Source of the DNA: Gambelia wislizenii
Lineage: Eukaryota > Chordata > Lepidosauria > Squamata > Crotaphytidae
Assembly: GCA_030847615.1 (NCBI GenBank)
Contig: JAUMIR010000014.1
Coordinates: forward strand, 15,476,501-15,540,500
Direction of reading: 5' to 3'
DNA length: 64,000 nt
In this document: positions 25,890-40,800 of the stretch, piece after piece
Position numbering within the stretch: the stretch's first letter is position 1
Layout: each line of letters starts with the position of its first letter
Translations under genes and position numbers: made by a program
Notes under the pieces: generated by a model
What the model saw: the letters and a program-made list of their open reading frames with translations, nothing else
What the model was told of the DNA's origin: nothing
Databases searched by the model: none

Positions 25890-28800
25890 CTTTTCTTTGC
25901 AAACGAAGATTCAGGAAGGACTCATCCCGCACTTTCTGCAAGCGCACTGATGACTGAAAAGGCCAATCTGAGATAAACAAGTCCAGTTGCAGAAAGCACA
26001 GTAGAAGGTCTCCTTGGGTCATGTTTCTGGGTTGTGATTCTTTCTGCGTTGTTGTTTCTCTTCAAGACTTTTTCGGCGTGAGTTCTCAAATAAGGCTGCA
26101 GCATTGTGGATAGTGCATCTCCATGCCTCCCGATGTGAGGCTAGGGCGGACCACTGTTGGTGATCAATTTGGCCGAGCCTGAGATGTTGTTTCAGGGAGT
26201 CCTTGTATCGCTTTTTTGGAGCGCCCCTCTTACGCTGACCCGTGGCGAGTTCACTGTAGAGTACTATTTTTGGGAGGTGATGGTCCTCCATCCTGTCCTT
26301 GAGCAAGCAGGGATCACCAGCATTGAGGCCATGATACTGAGAACACAGCTGCGCTGGGCAGGGCACGTTTCTAGGGTATATTCTACTTTGCAAATATAGG
26401 CTTGTTGTACCTGGCACTATTTTTTTTTCTTCTGTTCCTCCGGTGTTTGGTTTATATTGTTCCCTCTAATTTTTATTTTCGTAGAATCATAGAATTGTAG
26501 AGTTGGAAGAGACCACGAGGGCCATCCAGTCCAACCCCCTGCCACACAGGAAATCATGATCAAAGCATCCCCGACAGATGGCCATCCAGCCTCTGTTTAA
26601 AAGACCTCCAAGGAAGGAGACCCCACCACGCTCCGAGGGAGTGTGTTCCACTGCCGAACAGCTCTTACTGTCAAAAAGTTCCTCCTAATGTTGAGGTGGA
26701 ATCTCTGTTCCTGGAGCTTGCATCCATTGCTCCGTGTTCCAGTCTCTGGAGCAGCAGAAAACAAGCCATGATGCTGTTCATTCCTTATTGGCTCTCCATA
26801 TGAAAATGTTGTGTAGCTGTGCAGCTATATGTTCTGAAAAAATATAATGAAACCTTTTTATAAATTGTCCACATAATTTAGAATAAAGACATATAACCAT
26901 GGATTCCCTGACCTCTTTTTTAAAAAAACTTAAGAGTGTGCCATCCTCCAAAGCTTCCTTGCAAATTCCCATTGTGTGCAGCTTCTTCTGAGTGCTAAAT
27001 AAAGAATCCCTTAAACATGCTGATCTCTTTCTTCTCTCATAGAGATCAGTTATATGTACTCTGTCTCTCTGGCTTCTCTTCGCAAACGAAGATTCAGGAA
27101 AGACTCATCCTGCGCTTTCTGCAAGCGCGCTGATGACGAGAAAGGCCAATCTGAGATAAACAAGTCTGGTTGCAGATCGCACAGCAGAAGGTTTCCTTGG
27201 GTGATGTTTCCGGGTTATTATTTTTTCTGCATTGTCATTTCTCTTCAAGACTTGTTCGGCGTGTTACTCTGTACAGGGGCAGAAATAGTACATTTTTACC
27301 TGTCTGTATTACATGTGTGTTGATTTTAAGCATTTTTATTGTAAATTTGCCTTGTAAGAATAAAAGAGAGCGTAGAATTTGAAGTTACTTTTTGGATTAC
27401 AGCTCCTCAAACTCCCTCCTGCCAGCATGGATAATGGCCATAGTTATAGTTCAAGAAAGACACTTTTCTGAATTCTGGAAATAAACAAGAATTATTATTA
27501 TTGTAATGAAAGTAGCAGCAAAAACTGCTCCCTTCGAAAGTGAATCTTAATCTGTGCCATCCTCTTCTAGTGTGTTGCTGGCTATCATGGAGTGAATTGC
27601 TCAGAGGAGATTAACGAATGCCTGTCCCATCCCTGTCAAAATGGAGGAACTTGCATCGATCTCATCAACACCTACAAATGCTCTTGTCCCCGAGGAACTC
27701 AAGGTAAGCAAATGAACCTTAGCTGGGCAGAGGTGCCTGAAGCAAGGGAGTTGCCCTTTCTATGGCATATATTCCAGGAACAGGTGAAAACAGCTGCTTC
27801 CACTTGTTCACATCTCTGCTTGCCCTGTTTCCACAGATAAAAAGCTAATTGCAGCTTTGTTTTGCAAGTTGGTAATGATACTGAAACCAGTGCATAGAAA
27901 TACGCTTAAATTGCACAAAGTATTTGGGTTGCAACATATAATAAATAAATCCATAAAAGGCGATACCTTTATTGGCCAGCCAAAATGCAGAAAATACATC
28001 ACACACACTTTCAAAGCTTCACTGGCTTCTTCATCAGGCAATGATGTTAAAAATCATACAAAGGAAGAAAATTGATGATGTCAGAGTCACAGTCTTACAT
28101 TTTTTCACAGGTCTTATTTCTGTTGTCAGTTAAGATGGTCTAGAGCAGTGGTGCACAACCTGTGGCCCTCCAGGAGTTTTGGCCTCCAACTCCCAGAAGC
28201 CTGAGCCAGCTGAGCCAGTTGATCAGGAATTCTGGGAGTTGGAGGCCAAAACTTCTGGAGGGCCACAGGTTGTGCACCACTGGTCTAGAGGGATTTCAGT
28301 GCAGGTTGAGGTCACTCCCCTTCTTGGCCATGTGGGGATGGAACAAAGGGCAATAAAAGGCAGGTAATAAAAATTTCAACTCCATTAAAAACAGAAAAGT
28401 AATTTGGGTTGCAATGTCTGGAGTTTTGCAGGTGTGAGGCAGGGAGTGGGGACTGGGAAGGAAAGCAGAGGTCTTGTAGGTAGTAGGAAGAGAGGTCATT
28501 TTTTGAAGTTCAAGAGAGATTCATGAGGTCTCTTCTGGATGTTTCCAGCATAGGAGCACAGGAGGGGGGGTCTGTCTCCCTCTAGTGGTGCAGGTTGGAA
28601 CAGAGAGATTTTACTAATTGAGGCTTGTCTGTATGGAGAAAATACTCATAGATTTCGAGAATACCTTTTGTCTCAATGGGATCCTGCATCATTTCACTGT
28701 ATTCAGAAGGAGGGGGGCAAAAACTCCAAATACTCTGTGAGAAAAGCCTTTGCTGCTTTTCCTGTTTTGTTTTTTGTTTTTTAACTCTGAAGGAAATATG

Positions 28801-31800
28801 CATTCCCACTCATTGGGACAACCGGTTCGCGTTGCTGCACATTTCCAATAAGAGCGGAATTGGAAAGCTGATGGATTGGATGTGTGCAAGGGGCAGGGCT
28901 TACTGGCAAGGCAAGTGCCCTGAACTGCCATTTTGGATTTTTGCTGTAGCAGCCATGTTCTGAGGTGACGAAAAAGCCTTCCCCCGCTTTTTTCTGTTTA
29001 TTTAAGCAGAATAGCGCACTTCTGCACCTTGGATTTGCTTCTTTAAAAAAATACTGTTCGGCAGCAGCAACTGGTGACAATAAAAACACAAGTAACCTTG
29101 ATTCTCAGGTATGCCCAATTGAACATCAAACGTGTATGGCTTCGCATGCCTGCAATCTTGCAAAAAAATAAGTAAATACATGGAGACAAATGAAAGCTGC
29201 TGCAAATTGCCATTAGGACACATCTATCCACGTTTTATTGCCTTGTATAGACCAGCCCTTTTTCAGCTTGTTTTTTTGGAGACTGGCGCAGGGGTGGGCA
29301 ACTGAGCGAGGACCAGAAGCCAATTTTTCCCAAAAGAGCACCACACTCCCACAGGCCATACTCCTCACTGCAAGCCCAAATACTTCTGTTTTCTTCTGCA
29401 CTCCTTCTCAGAAAGATGATAGGAAGTGACATTTCCTCATTTTGGGAGAGACTGTAGAAGAAAACTGAGGTATTTGGCTGTAGTCCAGGGCTGTGGATAT
29501 TTTCATGGGTTAGCATGCTTTTGGTATTCTTTCTGTTTGGTTTGGGGCAAACATTGCTAGAAAATCATGCCATTTTTAATGCATCTTGTTTTTATTAAGA
29601 ATTTTCCAGTACATTAAAATAGAAAGGAAATACAAACTACAAAAAAGGAAAAAGATAGCAGATAAACAACAACAAAACAACACTAACAGAAAAAACATAT
29701 AAAAGAGAAATTTTAACATTAATTTCTGGCTTTCCTACCTATGATTATATATGATCAGTAAAATCTTACTTCTCCAACTAAAAATAATGTCATAAACTTC
29801 TTTGACAAAACCAAACCTATTAATATTAAAAACCCACAGTTACTATAGTGTCCTCATACGCCTGGGGGAAAAAACCAATTAAAGGCTCCCAATCTTTCAC
29901 AAATGTCACCAATGATTTTTTTCTAATCAAAGTAGATAATGTATCCATTTCAGCAAAGTCAAACAGTTTTAACAGCCATTTCTCTCTTGTTGGGAATATT
30001 GTATTCTTCCAATTCTTCATATACACCAATCTAGCTGCTGTAGTCATACACAGGAGTGCTTTTCCATATTTCTTCTCAATCTGGTGATCCATCAGTCCCA
30101 ATAAAAACAACTCAGAAATTTTGGAACCAAATACACATACAGAACATTTTGAAGATGAATATTCAATTAAAACCTGAGGATGTCATATTTTAATTGAATG
30201 GGTTGGAGTCTTTGGGCGACTGGTGGGGGGAAAGCAAAAGTGGAGTCCAGGGCCTGCATGCAACCTGAGGGCCACACATTGTGCACCCCTGTGCCAATGA
30301 ATCCCTTGCAGGAAGACATGGATCTGGGCTGTTTATCCCATGATTTCACTGGAGCAGGTACAACATTTGGCTGTAGCATTTGGTTTAGAGAGAGCTTTCA
30401 TTTTAAAAACAAGTTTCTAACCTGTATGGGTGGGAAAGAGATCTCTAGGCAACATGAGCATGAACTTAAAAAAACAAAACAAAACAGAGGGCAGGAGAGA
30501 GGGCTATATAATATTCCTAGGGTCTGCAGGCTTTCTCCCCTGACTTTGTGATTTCAGGATGGGCTTTTAATGATGGGCCAGAACATCAGTCCACACACTT
30601 TCTGGAAGCCCAAGTATTTTAGTTTCAAACAGGAGTGGGCCTCAGCCATTTTTGTCCCCTCTGTCAAGAAAAATGTAAAAAAGAAAATAAAAGAAAGAAG
30701 AATTGCTGCTCCTAGAAGTCTCAAGGAACAATAATTCTCCTCTAAAAGAAGATACCCCATGCCCTGCTGTTTTCCCCACAAACACACAAAAGAAGATCTT
30801 TTACAATAAGAGAAGTGGATTTGCAGCTATCTCTGGTTTCATTTGAATGGTATGACTTGTATAGCCCTAGAGTAGGGATGGGAATAGTGCAACCCCTTGG
30901 TCACATGCATTCTCCTACTCTCAGCCTTTTTACCTCGAAATGTGTTCTGGATCACTTCTGTGCTGTCCGAAAATGGCCTAGAGGAGACCAAAAACATGGT
31001 GAAAATACCCTCTGCCCCCCTCTCCTGGGTGTTGTGGAGCATTTGGGGGCAAAGTTCTCCCCCTTCCTTGTTTTGGAAGGAGTTGTACAGCAGGGAGGAC
31101 AGCCCTGCCCTGCTAGTTCTCCTGGAGGGGAGGCAGCCTCCTAACCCCCATTACTTGGCCACTCTGTTCTAGAACACCAAACCTTGTCTACTCCTGGCTA
31201 GAACACTAACTTGGGTCATATTGCTCAGGTCATGGTTGTTGAGTCTCCAGCAGCACACATTTTGCAGAACTTCCAAAATATTGTGAGAATGTAGTTGTTC
31301 CTCCCTTTCCTCTTCCTCCCTTTCCTCTTCCTCCCTCCAATGTGGGACCAGTTTGTAAGTTTCCCCTCTCCCTCCCTGCAGGGGTGCACTGTGAGATCAA
31401 CGTGGATGACTGCAGCCCCTCCTCTGATCCCAACACCTTGACCCCCAAGTGTTTCAACAATGGCAGATGCATTGACCGGGTGGGCGGCTACAGCTGCCTC
31501 TGCTTGCCGGGCTTTGTCGGGGAGCGCTGTGAGGGCGACGTCAACGAGTGCCTCTCCAACCCTTGTGACATGCGAGGGACGCAGAACTGTGTGCAGCGTG
31601 TTAATGATTACGAGTGTGAATGCCGTCCAGGCTACACTGGTGAGGACCACAGTTCTCCTTATTCTAGAGCAAGGGTGGCATGCTCCAGAGTTCTGCACTG
31701 CAGGATTTTTGGCTCCACTGGGGGTGTTGCTTCTTTAGGTTACTGTAGGGTGGCCAGCATCCTTTAACAGCATGCAATAGCCCAATAGAGGGTTGTGGTT

Positions 31801-34800
31801 CACCTTGGAAATGTTTTTTACCCACCCCCAATCAACTTTTTTCCAGTTAAAAGTTTGTGGGGATCCTGAAGGGTGCATTAGAAGCCACTTGAAGCTTCAA
31901 ATGTGGCCTGTGGGAACTCCCAATTTCCACCCTGCTTTAGAGCAGTTTTCCCCAGTCTGGTGCTGCTTCCCTCAGTGTTTTGGACTGCAGCTCCCATTAA
32001 CCCTAGTAATAAGTTGGGATGGCATGGAGTGCATAGGAATTTTGCTCCAAAGTACCTGAGTGCCCCCAAGTTGGGGGTGGCAGACCTAGGATGGTATAGG
32101 GAGGAGGTGAAGGGATTTCCAGTGTACAAACCAAACTCCTTGTTTGACCACTGCTCTCAGTCAGTCAGATTCATGACAGCCTGAAGCCAAAAACTGTATC
32201 AAATTTAAAGAGGCCCCATAGCATTACCCCTCTCACAAGTGTATTCTCCTAGCCATGAAGTAATATCTGTCAAGTGTCACTCTTTTGCATTTAGAGGCCT
32301 CTCATAATCTGTGCTACTAAATATATATGGTCCTGCTTTCTTACCTAAGTCTCCACATCCGTATAACATAGGAATGGGCAACTGCATGTGAGGAAAGGGG
32401 GGACCAAGGCCCTTTCCCCATATCATTAGTAAAAGGTAAAAGATTTATACGATCTGAAGAGAAACCATACACTTCAGGACACAGTGTCACTGCCAGGGTG
32501 ACTGGATGTGACATATAGTTTCTATTTTCTGTTGAAAACATCTGGTTTTCTTAGACTTGAGGTAGGGAGGGACAAGGAGAGATTTGGTTTGGGTCTCAGG
32601 GTGTATTTTGTCTGAACAATTGCCCAACTTCTTTTAAAATTTTGGGAGAGTGGTGGTGGGCCTTTAGTAATAACCTGGGAGACTTCAAGGGCCACACTTT
32701 ACCAGCTGCTAAGGTAATGGGATCCAGCACATGAGATCTGTCCTAATGTGTGGCACTGAAAGAGAGCAGAGATGCAAAATGTTCTCAACCCAAAGCTCCG
32801 CCACATGTGGCTCAAGAAATGTTCATGGAGCAGGCTTGCAGGGCCATTGTTACACTCTAAGCTTTCTCCTTTTTGCCTACAGGACGGCGATGCGAGACTG
32901 TGGTGGATGGCTGTCGGAACAAGCCCTGCAAGAATGGCGGAACCTGTGCTGTTGCCAGCAACACACAACATGGTTATATCTGCAGATGCCCCCCTGTAAG
33001 GACTTAGCTTTTGGTGTGATTGGGGGTTGTGATGGGGCAGAGGACAGCAAGAATGCAGGCTGTTGGTGAAATTATTTGTGTTCCCTTTTCAGCCACTGCT
33101 TTAGACACTCCTCAATAAGGGGAGACATGATAGAGGTGCCTAGAACTAGACATGATGTGGAGAATGTCGATAAGAGATGAGGTTTTTCTCCCTTTTTCAT
33201 AATACTGCAGCACCAAAGGTGAAGGATGAGAGATTCTGGACAGATAAAAGGAGTTTCTGATTTACATAGTGACAGTTAAACTGTGGAACTCAGTGTCACA
33301 AGATGAGGCAGTAGCTGTCAGATTGGGTGTCTTGGGTTCTTCAGCCACTAATACCCAGAGGCATACTGCCTCTTATCCTTGCCATCCTGAGAAATAGCCA
33401 CTGGTAGAACAAACCAATGGATGCCTCCCGTCATGCATTGCTCATGAGACTTCTGGAGACTCTGTTGGAAGCCTCATGCAGGGTCACGTGGATCTTTGGT
33501 CTGGTAATGCTGAGACCTTGTTTTGTCCTGTTTATCAAGAAGGGTAGTTAGACAGGTTAAGACCTGATCTAGAGTTAAAAGTTGTCCTGACTAAGCATAG
33601 AGGTTTCCCTGCTCTTCACACAGGAGAGAGACTTCTCAGTGGCTGCTCCCAGGTTATGAAATTCCCTCCCGTGGGAGGTTCAGCCCCCTTCCTCCTGCAG
33701 GCAAGCAGGCATTCAGCTTATACTTCATGTGGCAGAAAGAGCTTTCAGTGGGATTGTGCTTTCATCTTTTGCATTATGCTTCAATTATATTTTGTATTGT
33801 TTTAGCTTTGATGTTTACACCAGAATTGTCATTTAATTGTTTTTAAACTTCTATAAAAATAATTTCTAGCTGCACCTTGTTTTTGGTTGGATGTAAGCTG
33901 TCTTGGATTCTATAGAAGGAGAAAGGCGAGATATGAAATAAATAAGTAAAATAAAAATAAATAGTAAAACTCTTTCATTCCTAGGGCTTGGATGGTGCCA
34001 CATGTGAGAATGACTTGCGCAGTTGCGGGGCCCTGCGCTGCCTGAATGGCGGGACCTGTGTCTCCACCCAGAAGAGCTCTAAGTGCATGTGTGCTCCAGG
34101 CTTCACGGGTCCTGAGTGCCAGTTCCCTTCCCACAGTCCTTGCCACTCCAGCCCTTGCTACAACCAGGGCACCTGCCAGATCTCCAAGGAGGCTCCCCAT
34201 TATCGGTGCATCTGCCCCACCCATTTCAATGGACTCAACTGCCACATCCTGGATTATGACTTCCCTGGAGGCGTTGGCCGGGACATCGCCCCGCCTCCCT
34301 TGGAGGAGAAGTGCGAGATCCCAGATTGCTCCAGTCATGCCAACAACAAGATCTGTGACACGAAGTGCAACAACCATGCCTGCGGCTGGGATGGTGGGGA
34401 CTGCTCGCTCAACTTCGATGACCCTTGGAAGAACTGCTCTCAGTCCCTGCAGTGTTGGAAGTACTTCAACGATGGGAAGTGTGATGCTCAGTGCAACAAC
34501 ACTGGGTGTCTTTTTGATGGCTTTGATTGCCAGAAGGTTGAAGGGCAATGCAAGTAAGTCGCCACTACCTCTACATTGCTCCACCTGGTTGAACACCGGA
34601 CACTCGGTGTAATGTGCATGCATTTGCTCAAATGTTTGTCCTTTCTTTCTGTGGTTTAAGGCTGTGGGGTTCACAAGCTGCTTTGGTCCTACTTTGGGAG
34701 AAAGGAGGGAAATAAATAAATAAGGGTAATTGTAGGAAAAGATGGGAATGCCTAGAAACAAAAATGGTGTAAAGATTGTGCTTCTTATAAGAACACTCTT

Positions 34801-37800
34801 GGGCTAGTGTCGTAGTACAGCATGGCTAAGAAGCTACACTACAACTCCTTGTTGATATCAAGTGCTGTCATGTCGACTTGAGAGACCTCCAAGTCTCCTT
34901 GTTATCAACAGCCTTACTCAGGTTTTGCAAATGCAGGAATCTTTGATTGAGTCTATCCCTCTGTAATTCAGTCTTCCTCTTTTTCCTAATGCCTTCCACT
35001 TTAGCAAACATTATTGTCTTTTCTGATGAATACTGTCTTCTCATGACAGTACTCTTAGTTTAGTCCTTTCAGCTTCTAGGGAGGGTTCAGCCTTGATTTG
35101 CTCTTGTACCCACTCAATTATCTTTTTAACAGTCCATGTTATCTGTAGAACTCTGTTCGAACACACATTTCAGATGAGTTGATTCTCTTCCTAATATTGT
35201 TGTTGTCGTTTCTTACCCACCTCTCCATGGATCGAGGCAGGGAACAACACATTTATGCAGAACAATTAATACCAATTAAAATATTGATTAAAAATATAGA
35301 CAGATGAAAACACATAATATCAATTTAAAAGAACAAATAAACTAATACATATTAAAACATTTTATAATTCACAGTTTAAAAATCATCTGGATAGGCCTCC
35401 TATCAGCTTTCTCCACTGTCCAGCTTTCACAATCATGCATAGAAATCAGAGGTACAGTGGCATGGACAACCCTGACTTCAGTATCTAGCAGTGTACTTTT
35501 ACATTTTAGGATACAGTCTAGCTCTTTCATAGCTGCCCTTCCAGGTCCTAGTCTTGGGAAGACCAAATCTCTCCTTCGCCAGGACTAATGAAGGCAGACT
35601 TAAGCCAAGATGCTTCACCTCATTGCTCATGACTAGGCACAATGCCGGCCTGACAGACCAGGCCACCATAAGGTTGACGTGAAGCCCACAAAATCCCTTT
35701 CAACACATGAAATCCTCTGCCTTTTGTGGTCTTCAGTCTGATAACCTCAGAAGCATAGGTGGGTTACAATATGAGAGGATCAGAAAGGACAGCTCAGACC
35801 CCCTGAAGGCAAGAGCTTAGGAAACTTACTTCTGGGGAGTGAGGGAACATCAGCTTCCAGAATCCCACCCCTCCAGCCAGTGTGTCCAGGGGTGGTTTGG
35901 GGAGCTGTTGTCCAAAAAAGTAATTTTTCTGCCTCTGCCTGAAAGAGCTCCCCTGTCTTGCCTTTTCCAACTCATAGGAGTGGCACTTTTGTTCTGAAAA
36001 GGGGCCAGAACATCCTTAAATCATTGAAAGAAAAAGAAACTAGAAGTAGACTTAGGGGGTTGGACTGGATGACTCATGTGGTCTCTTCCAACTGTACGAA
36101 TTTGGCCACTTCATGTTGGAATTTTTTTTAAAGCATTTTGAGGCCTGTTATGGCTCACTGTAAATCTTTGGGACCCCCAAAATGACCCCTGGACTATTGG
36201 AGGCTGCAGGTACATGGTGTAATTTGTTTCCCTCCCCCTTCTCTCCCCTCCACCTGCTGCTTAGCCCTTTGTATGACCAGTACTGCAAAGACCATTTCTC
36301 TGATGGCCACTGTGATCAAGGATGTAACAATGCTGAATGCGAGTGGGACGGCCTAGACTGTGCCAACAATGTCCCCGAGAAGCTGGCGGATGGAACCCTG
36401 GTGGTGGTGGTGCTAACCACCCCGGAGATCCTGAAGAACAATTCCTTCAACTTCCTGCGGGAGCTCAGCCGCATCCTGCACACCAATGTGGTCTTCAAAA
36501 AGGATGCCAAAGGTGAATACATGATCTTCCCCTACTTTGGGAACCCAGAGGAGCTGAAGAAGCACCACATCAAGAGGTCAGCTGAGAGTTGGCCGGATAT
36601 GTCGGACATGGTCTTGAGAATGAAAACGTCTCTCTACTCAAGGGTCAGCGGGAGGCAAAGAAGAGAGCTGGACCCAGAGATACGTGGGTAAGAGGAATTT
36701 CTAAACCTTGTTGGAAAAAATGGCTTCTTTTCCAGCATGAACAGCAGCAGTAGCTATCCCACAAGGTCTGTCTCTTATCCACCTTGGCTGTTTGCTCCCA
36801 TTGGCCTTGTCTTAGGTCCTGTGCAGGAACAAGTTGCCCAAGATGTATATGAAGACCAGAGGAAGCTTTTGTTCTTGTTTACACTGGAGCAGTGAGGGGC
36901 AGAGAGAATCAAAGAGCTCTTTCCCTGTATCTTGGTTTGGGAGAAAGGAGCTTAGGTGGCTAAGAAAGGAATCCATGGGAATCATGGGTCAGGCAGGGCC
37001 AGATAGGAAGCTGGGGGAAACTCTGAGCTGCCAGATTGCATGTCTCTAGCCCATTAAACTGTCAAGCCTGTGAGTTGACAGTCTTCTGGGGTGAGAAGGA
37101 GGCAGAAGTGATAGTGAATCTGTTCTGGGGGTTTGTCCAAACTTTAAAGAAGCCATCCCAGGTGCTGAACTAATTTTTTTTTGCGGCAGGGGGGGGGGGT
37201 TAAGCTAAAACCTAGAGAGGATTCATCACCTCTCTGACATGGAAGCCATCAGCTGCCACTACTTTCAGGCAACCTGGGAGAAGAAGGTTTGGACAAGAGT
37301 GGACTGCTTTGCTTTGAGAGAAGAACCAGCAGTATCTGCTGGATTTAATCCCTACCCCCACTGCCATTCTCTTTTCCTTATGTGTCATGTCTGATTTAGA
37401 TTGTAAGCCTGAGGGCAGGGAACTGTTAAATTGATCATTTGTAAGCCGCTCTGATAGCCTTTGTGGCTGAAGAGCGGGGTGTAAATAAATAAATACAATA
37501 ATAAATTAGGAAGAACTTCCTGACAGTAAGAGCTGTTCAGAAGTGGAATACACTGCTGCCTCAGAGTATGGTGGGGTCTCTTTTGGAGGCTTTTAAGCAG
37601 AGGCTGAATGACGAGGCTGGATGGCTATCTGTCGGGAATGAATTGTGTATTCCTACATGGTAGAGGGTTGGACTGGATGGCCTTTGTGGTCTCTTCCAAC
37701 TCTATGGTTCTATGATTCTATGAATTAGGTATGTGAGGCAAGGGAGCTGATACTGGAAAAATAAAATTTAGCATCCCTGTTCGCAAGGCTGAGGCCTTTC

Positions 37801-40800
37801 TTCAAATAGCTCTTCTAAACAGTCTCCTGATGGAGTATGATACCTGTTTACCATATTCCAAGGCTTAATCAAAGCCTGGAAATGGAATAGGGACTGTCTT
37901 CAACAACCCTGGAACTACTGGAGAAATGGATAGATACTGCATTCGTGGGTGGAACTTGAGAGGCAGGGTTTCCCATTCTACTAGCATTGGGCAGACTGGG
38001 TCAAATCAGATCACTTTCATCTTTTTATCTTTTTCTTCCTTATCTTGCAGCTCCATTGTTCACCTGGAGATTGACAACCGGCAATGCATCCAGTCCTCTT
38101 CTCAGTGTTTCCAAAGTGCCAATGATGTTGCAGCTTTCCTAGGAGCTTTGGCCTCCCTGGGCAACCTGGACATTCCCTACAAAATCGAAGCCGTGAGGAG
38201 TAAGTTTGACATGTAAAATTGTAAAATAGTAGTGTTGGGCAGGAACCCCAAGGGAAATTCAGTCCAAATTCTTGTCAGTGTAGGAACTATACTGCTAAAG
38301 CATCTTTGATTGATAGTCATCCAAACTCTACTTACAAACTAAAAGGACAGTCCATCACCTTCTGAGGTATTCTGTTCCAGTGTCAAATAGCTCTTATCCT
38401 AAGGAAGTTTATAGAATCATAGAGTTAGAAGAGATAACAAGGGCCATATAGTCCAACCCCCTTGCCATGCAGGATTACACAATCAAAGCATTTCTGACAG
38501 ACGGCTATCCAGCTTCTGTTTAAAAATCTCCAAAGAAGAGCGACCGATGATGGCGGATGCGTAGTTTTCATGCTCATCCCAATTTCTGCGATTTTTTGCT
38601 AAAATCGGAGTATGTTGTGAGTGGAATGCCCTGTCGGACTTTGGCACCTTTGCTAATGCAAGAGGGGGGGGGGTTAGACATCCGGTGGAGCAAACTATTG
38701 TTGATTACTATCTGGTAGCTAAAGAAAGGAAGCTACTTTTGACAGGTGACCCTGATGATCCTGGCAGCAACATGGCACTCTTACCTGGAAATGGGGGAAG
38801 ACCTGACTCCCACCCCACAGCAGACCAGGACTTTTCGTCCCAGCAGAAGAAGCGACTTGAAAATTTTTTCATGGACCTGCACAGGGAACTGACATTAGCA
38901 TTGGAGCCTGTAAATGCTAAATTGTTGACCCTGACAGATAAGATTGAGGCCATTGAAGACACCCAGGGCAACCTCAGCTTATGATTTGCGCATACGTCAC
39001 ATCAAGGAATCCAATGACTATTTATTGGACAAGATTGCAGGCTTCTTAACATTTGCCGTCATGGGATACCTGAAGAAGCTGAGCGGACTGACATCAAAAG
39101 TTTCATACTTACCTGGATTACTGACCAATGTCCTGACCTGGATCTTCATGACACAGACATAGAGAGAGTGCACAGATTGCTCATCTCCCCCCAAATGGCT
39201 TGCAGGCTTCCTAGAGATATTCTCTTGCACTTCTCCTCTTTTCCTAAGAAGGTGCAGATTATGTCTAAACTGAATGCCCTCACTTCTTTGGCCTTATTAC
39301 ACCCCTAATACCAATCAGACTAACTAGCTGGACCCGGCGTACCATATGCTATTAAAACACTCCCCCGCAAATGCCCAGGAGACTTCATGACAACCCTTTG
39401 AGGTAGGCTGGTGGGTTTAAGTCACCCCCCACCCCGCTCATCCTGCCCCCTTCCATGCTGCCCGTCCTGCCCCTTCCCACGCCGCTCATCCTGCTCCCCC
39501 GGTCGTCCTAGCCCCTCCCACGCCGCTCGTCCTGCCCCCCATGCTACTCCCTCTCCCTCTCCAGCCATGTCTGAGATCTACATGGTCCCGCCCCCAGTGT
39601 GCTGATTGACTGCCTAACAGACCTGTGATTGGTTGGTCAGGTCCCTAAGCAGCTAATCAGCACTTTGGAAATGGCAACATACCCAAAAGAATTATATATA
39701 TAGATTTTTGGGAGACCTTTTCCCACACACTGGCCGACTTTGCTAAAGGGACCATCATTGTGGGAGGAGACTCTTAACACGGTTTTGGATCCTGCCCTTG
39801 ACAGATCACACCATGCTTGCCATAGCCCCTTTCCACCCCCATAGTTCCCAACACCCTGCTCTCGGATATGGGGCTGATTGATCCATGGAGGGTACTGCAT
39901 CCAACAGAGAGAACATACTTTTTTCTCACCAGTTCATAAGTCCTATTCAAAGATTGACCATTTTTTTATTAGTAAGTCCATTTTCTCCCAGATCAGTGGC
40001 TTCACCATCAAGGACATCCTTCACTCTGATCATATACCCTTGTTCCTAACTTGAATGTTAGACCCAAACGCCCAGCCCACTAGGATTTGGAGATTTAACC
40101 CGAGGCTATTATTAGACGACCACTTTAAATCCTCAGGTCAAAAGAATTTACAGTTGTTTTATAAGAAAAATAGGTCAGATACTAACACTGAGATGTTATT
40201 ATGGGATACCCTGAAAGCGGTATTGTGTGGCTTCTTCGTTCAAGACGGGGCAAAGTAGAAGAAGCTTAGGACATCTAAAAGAATCTCTTTACTGCTTGAA
40301 CATGGCGATTTGTCCCAGACCCATCAAAGAACACAAAATGACAATGACCTAACTCTTGCTTAACAGGAAAAGGTTGGAGCTTCAAGATTTGCATCTCCAT
40401 AAAATTCAAACAGCCCTCCACTTCACTAAAGCCTATTAATTGTGAAAATGATAATAGGAATTCTAAATTATTAGCCAAATTAGTTAAGAAAAAAGGGAGA
40501 AGAAACTAATTTCCATTGTCACCACTAAAGATGGCCTTGTAGCTTCCACACTAAAAAAGGTTTTGCTAGAATTTGAATCTTTTTATGCCAACCTATATAC
40601 TGCAGAACACTCAAAATTCCTTGATCTGGAGAGGTTTATAAAGTCCCTTCAACTTAAAAAACTTCATCCTGATCATAAAGCAATACTTAAACAGCCCCAT
40701 TTCACTGAGATCGAGCAGGTCCTTCACAAATTATGTCCAGGCAAGGCTCCAGGTACAGTTATGAATTTTATAAGCTTCTTAAGGACAATCTGATCCCCCA

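Noticed and set aside
33910..34761. 283-codon - strand frame opposite exon 25
   Set aside because: Antisense of the LNR-coding exon, with no recognisable domain.
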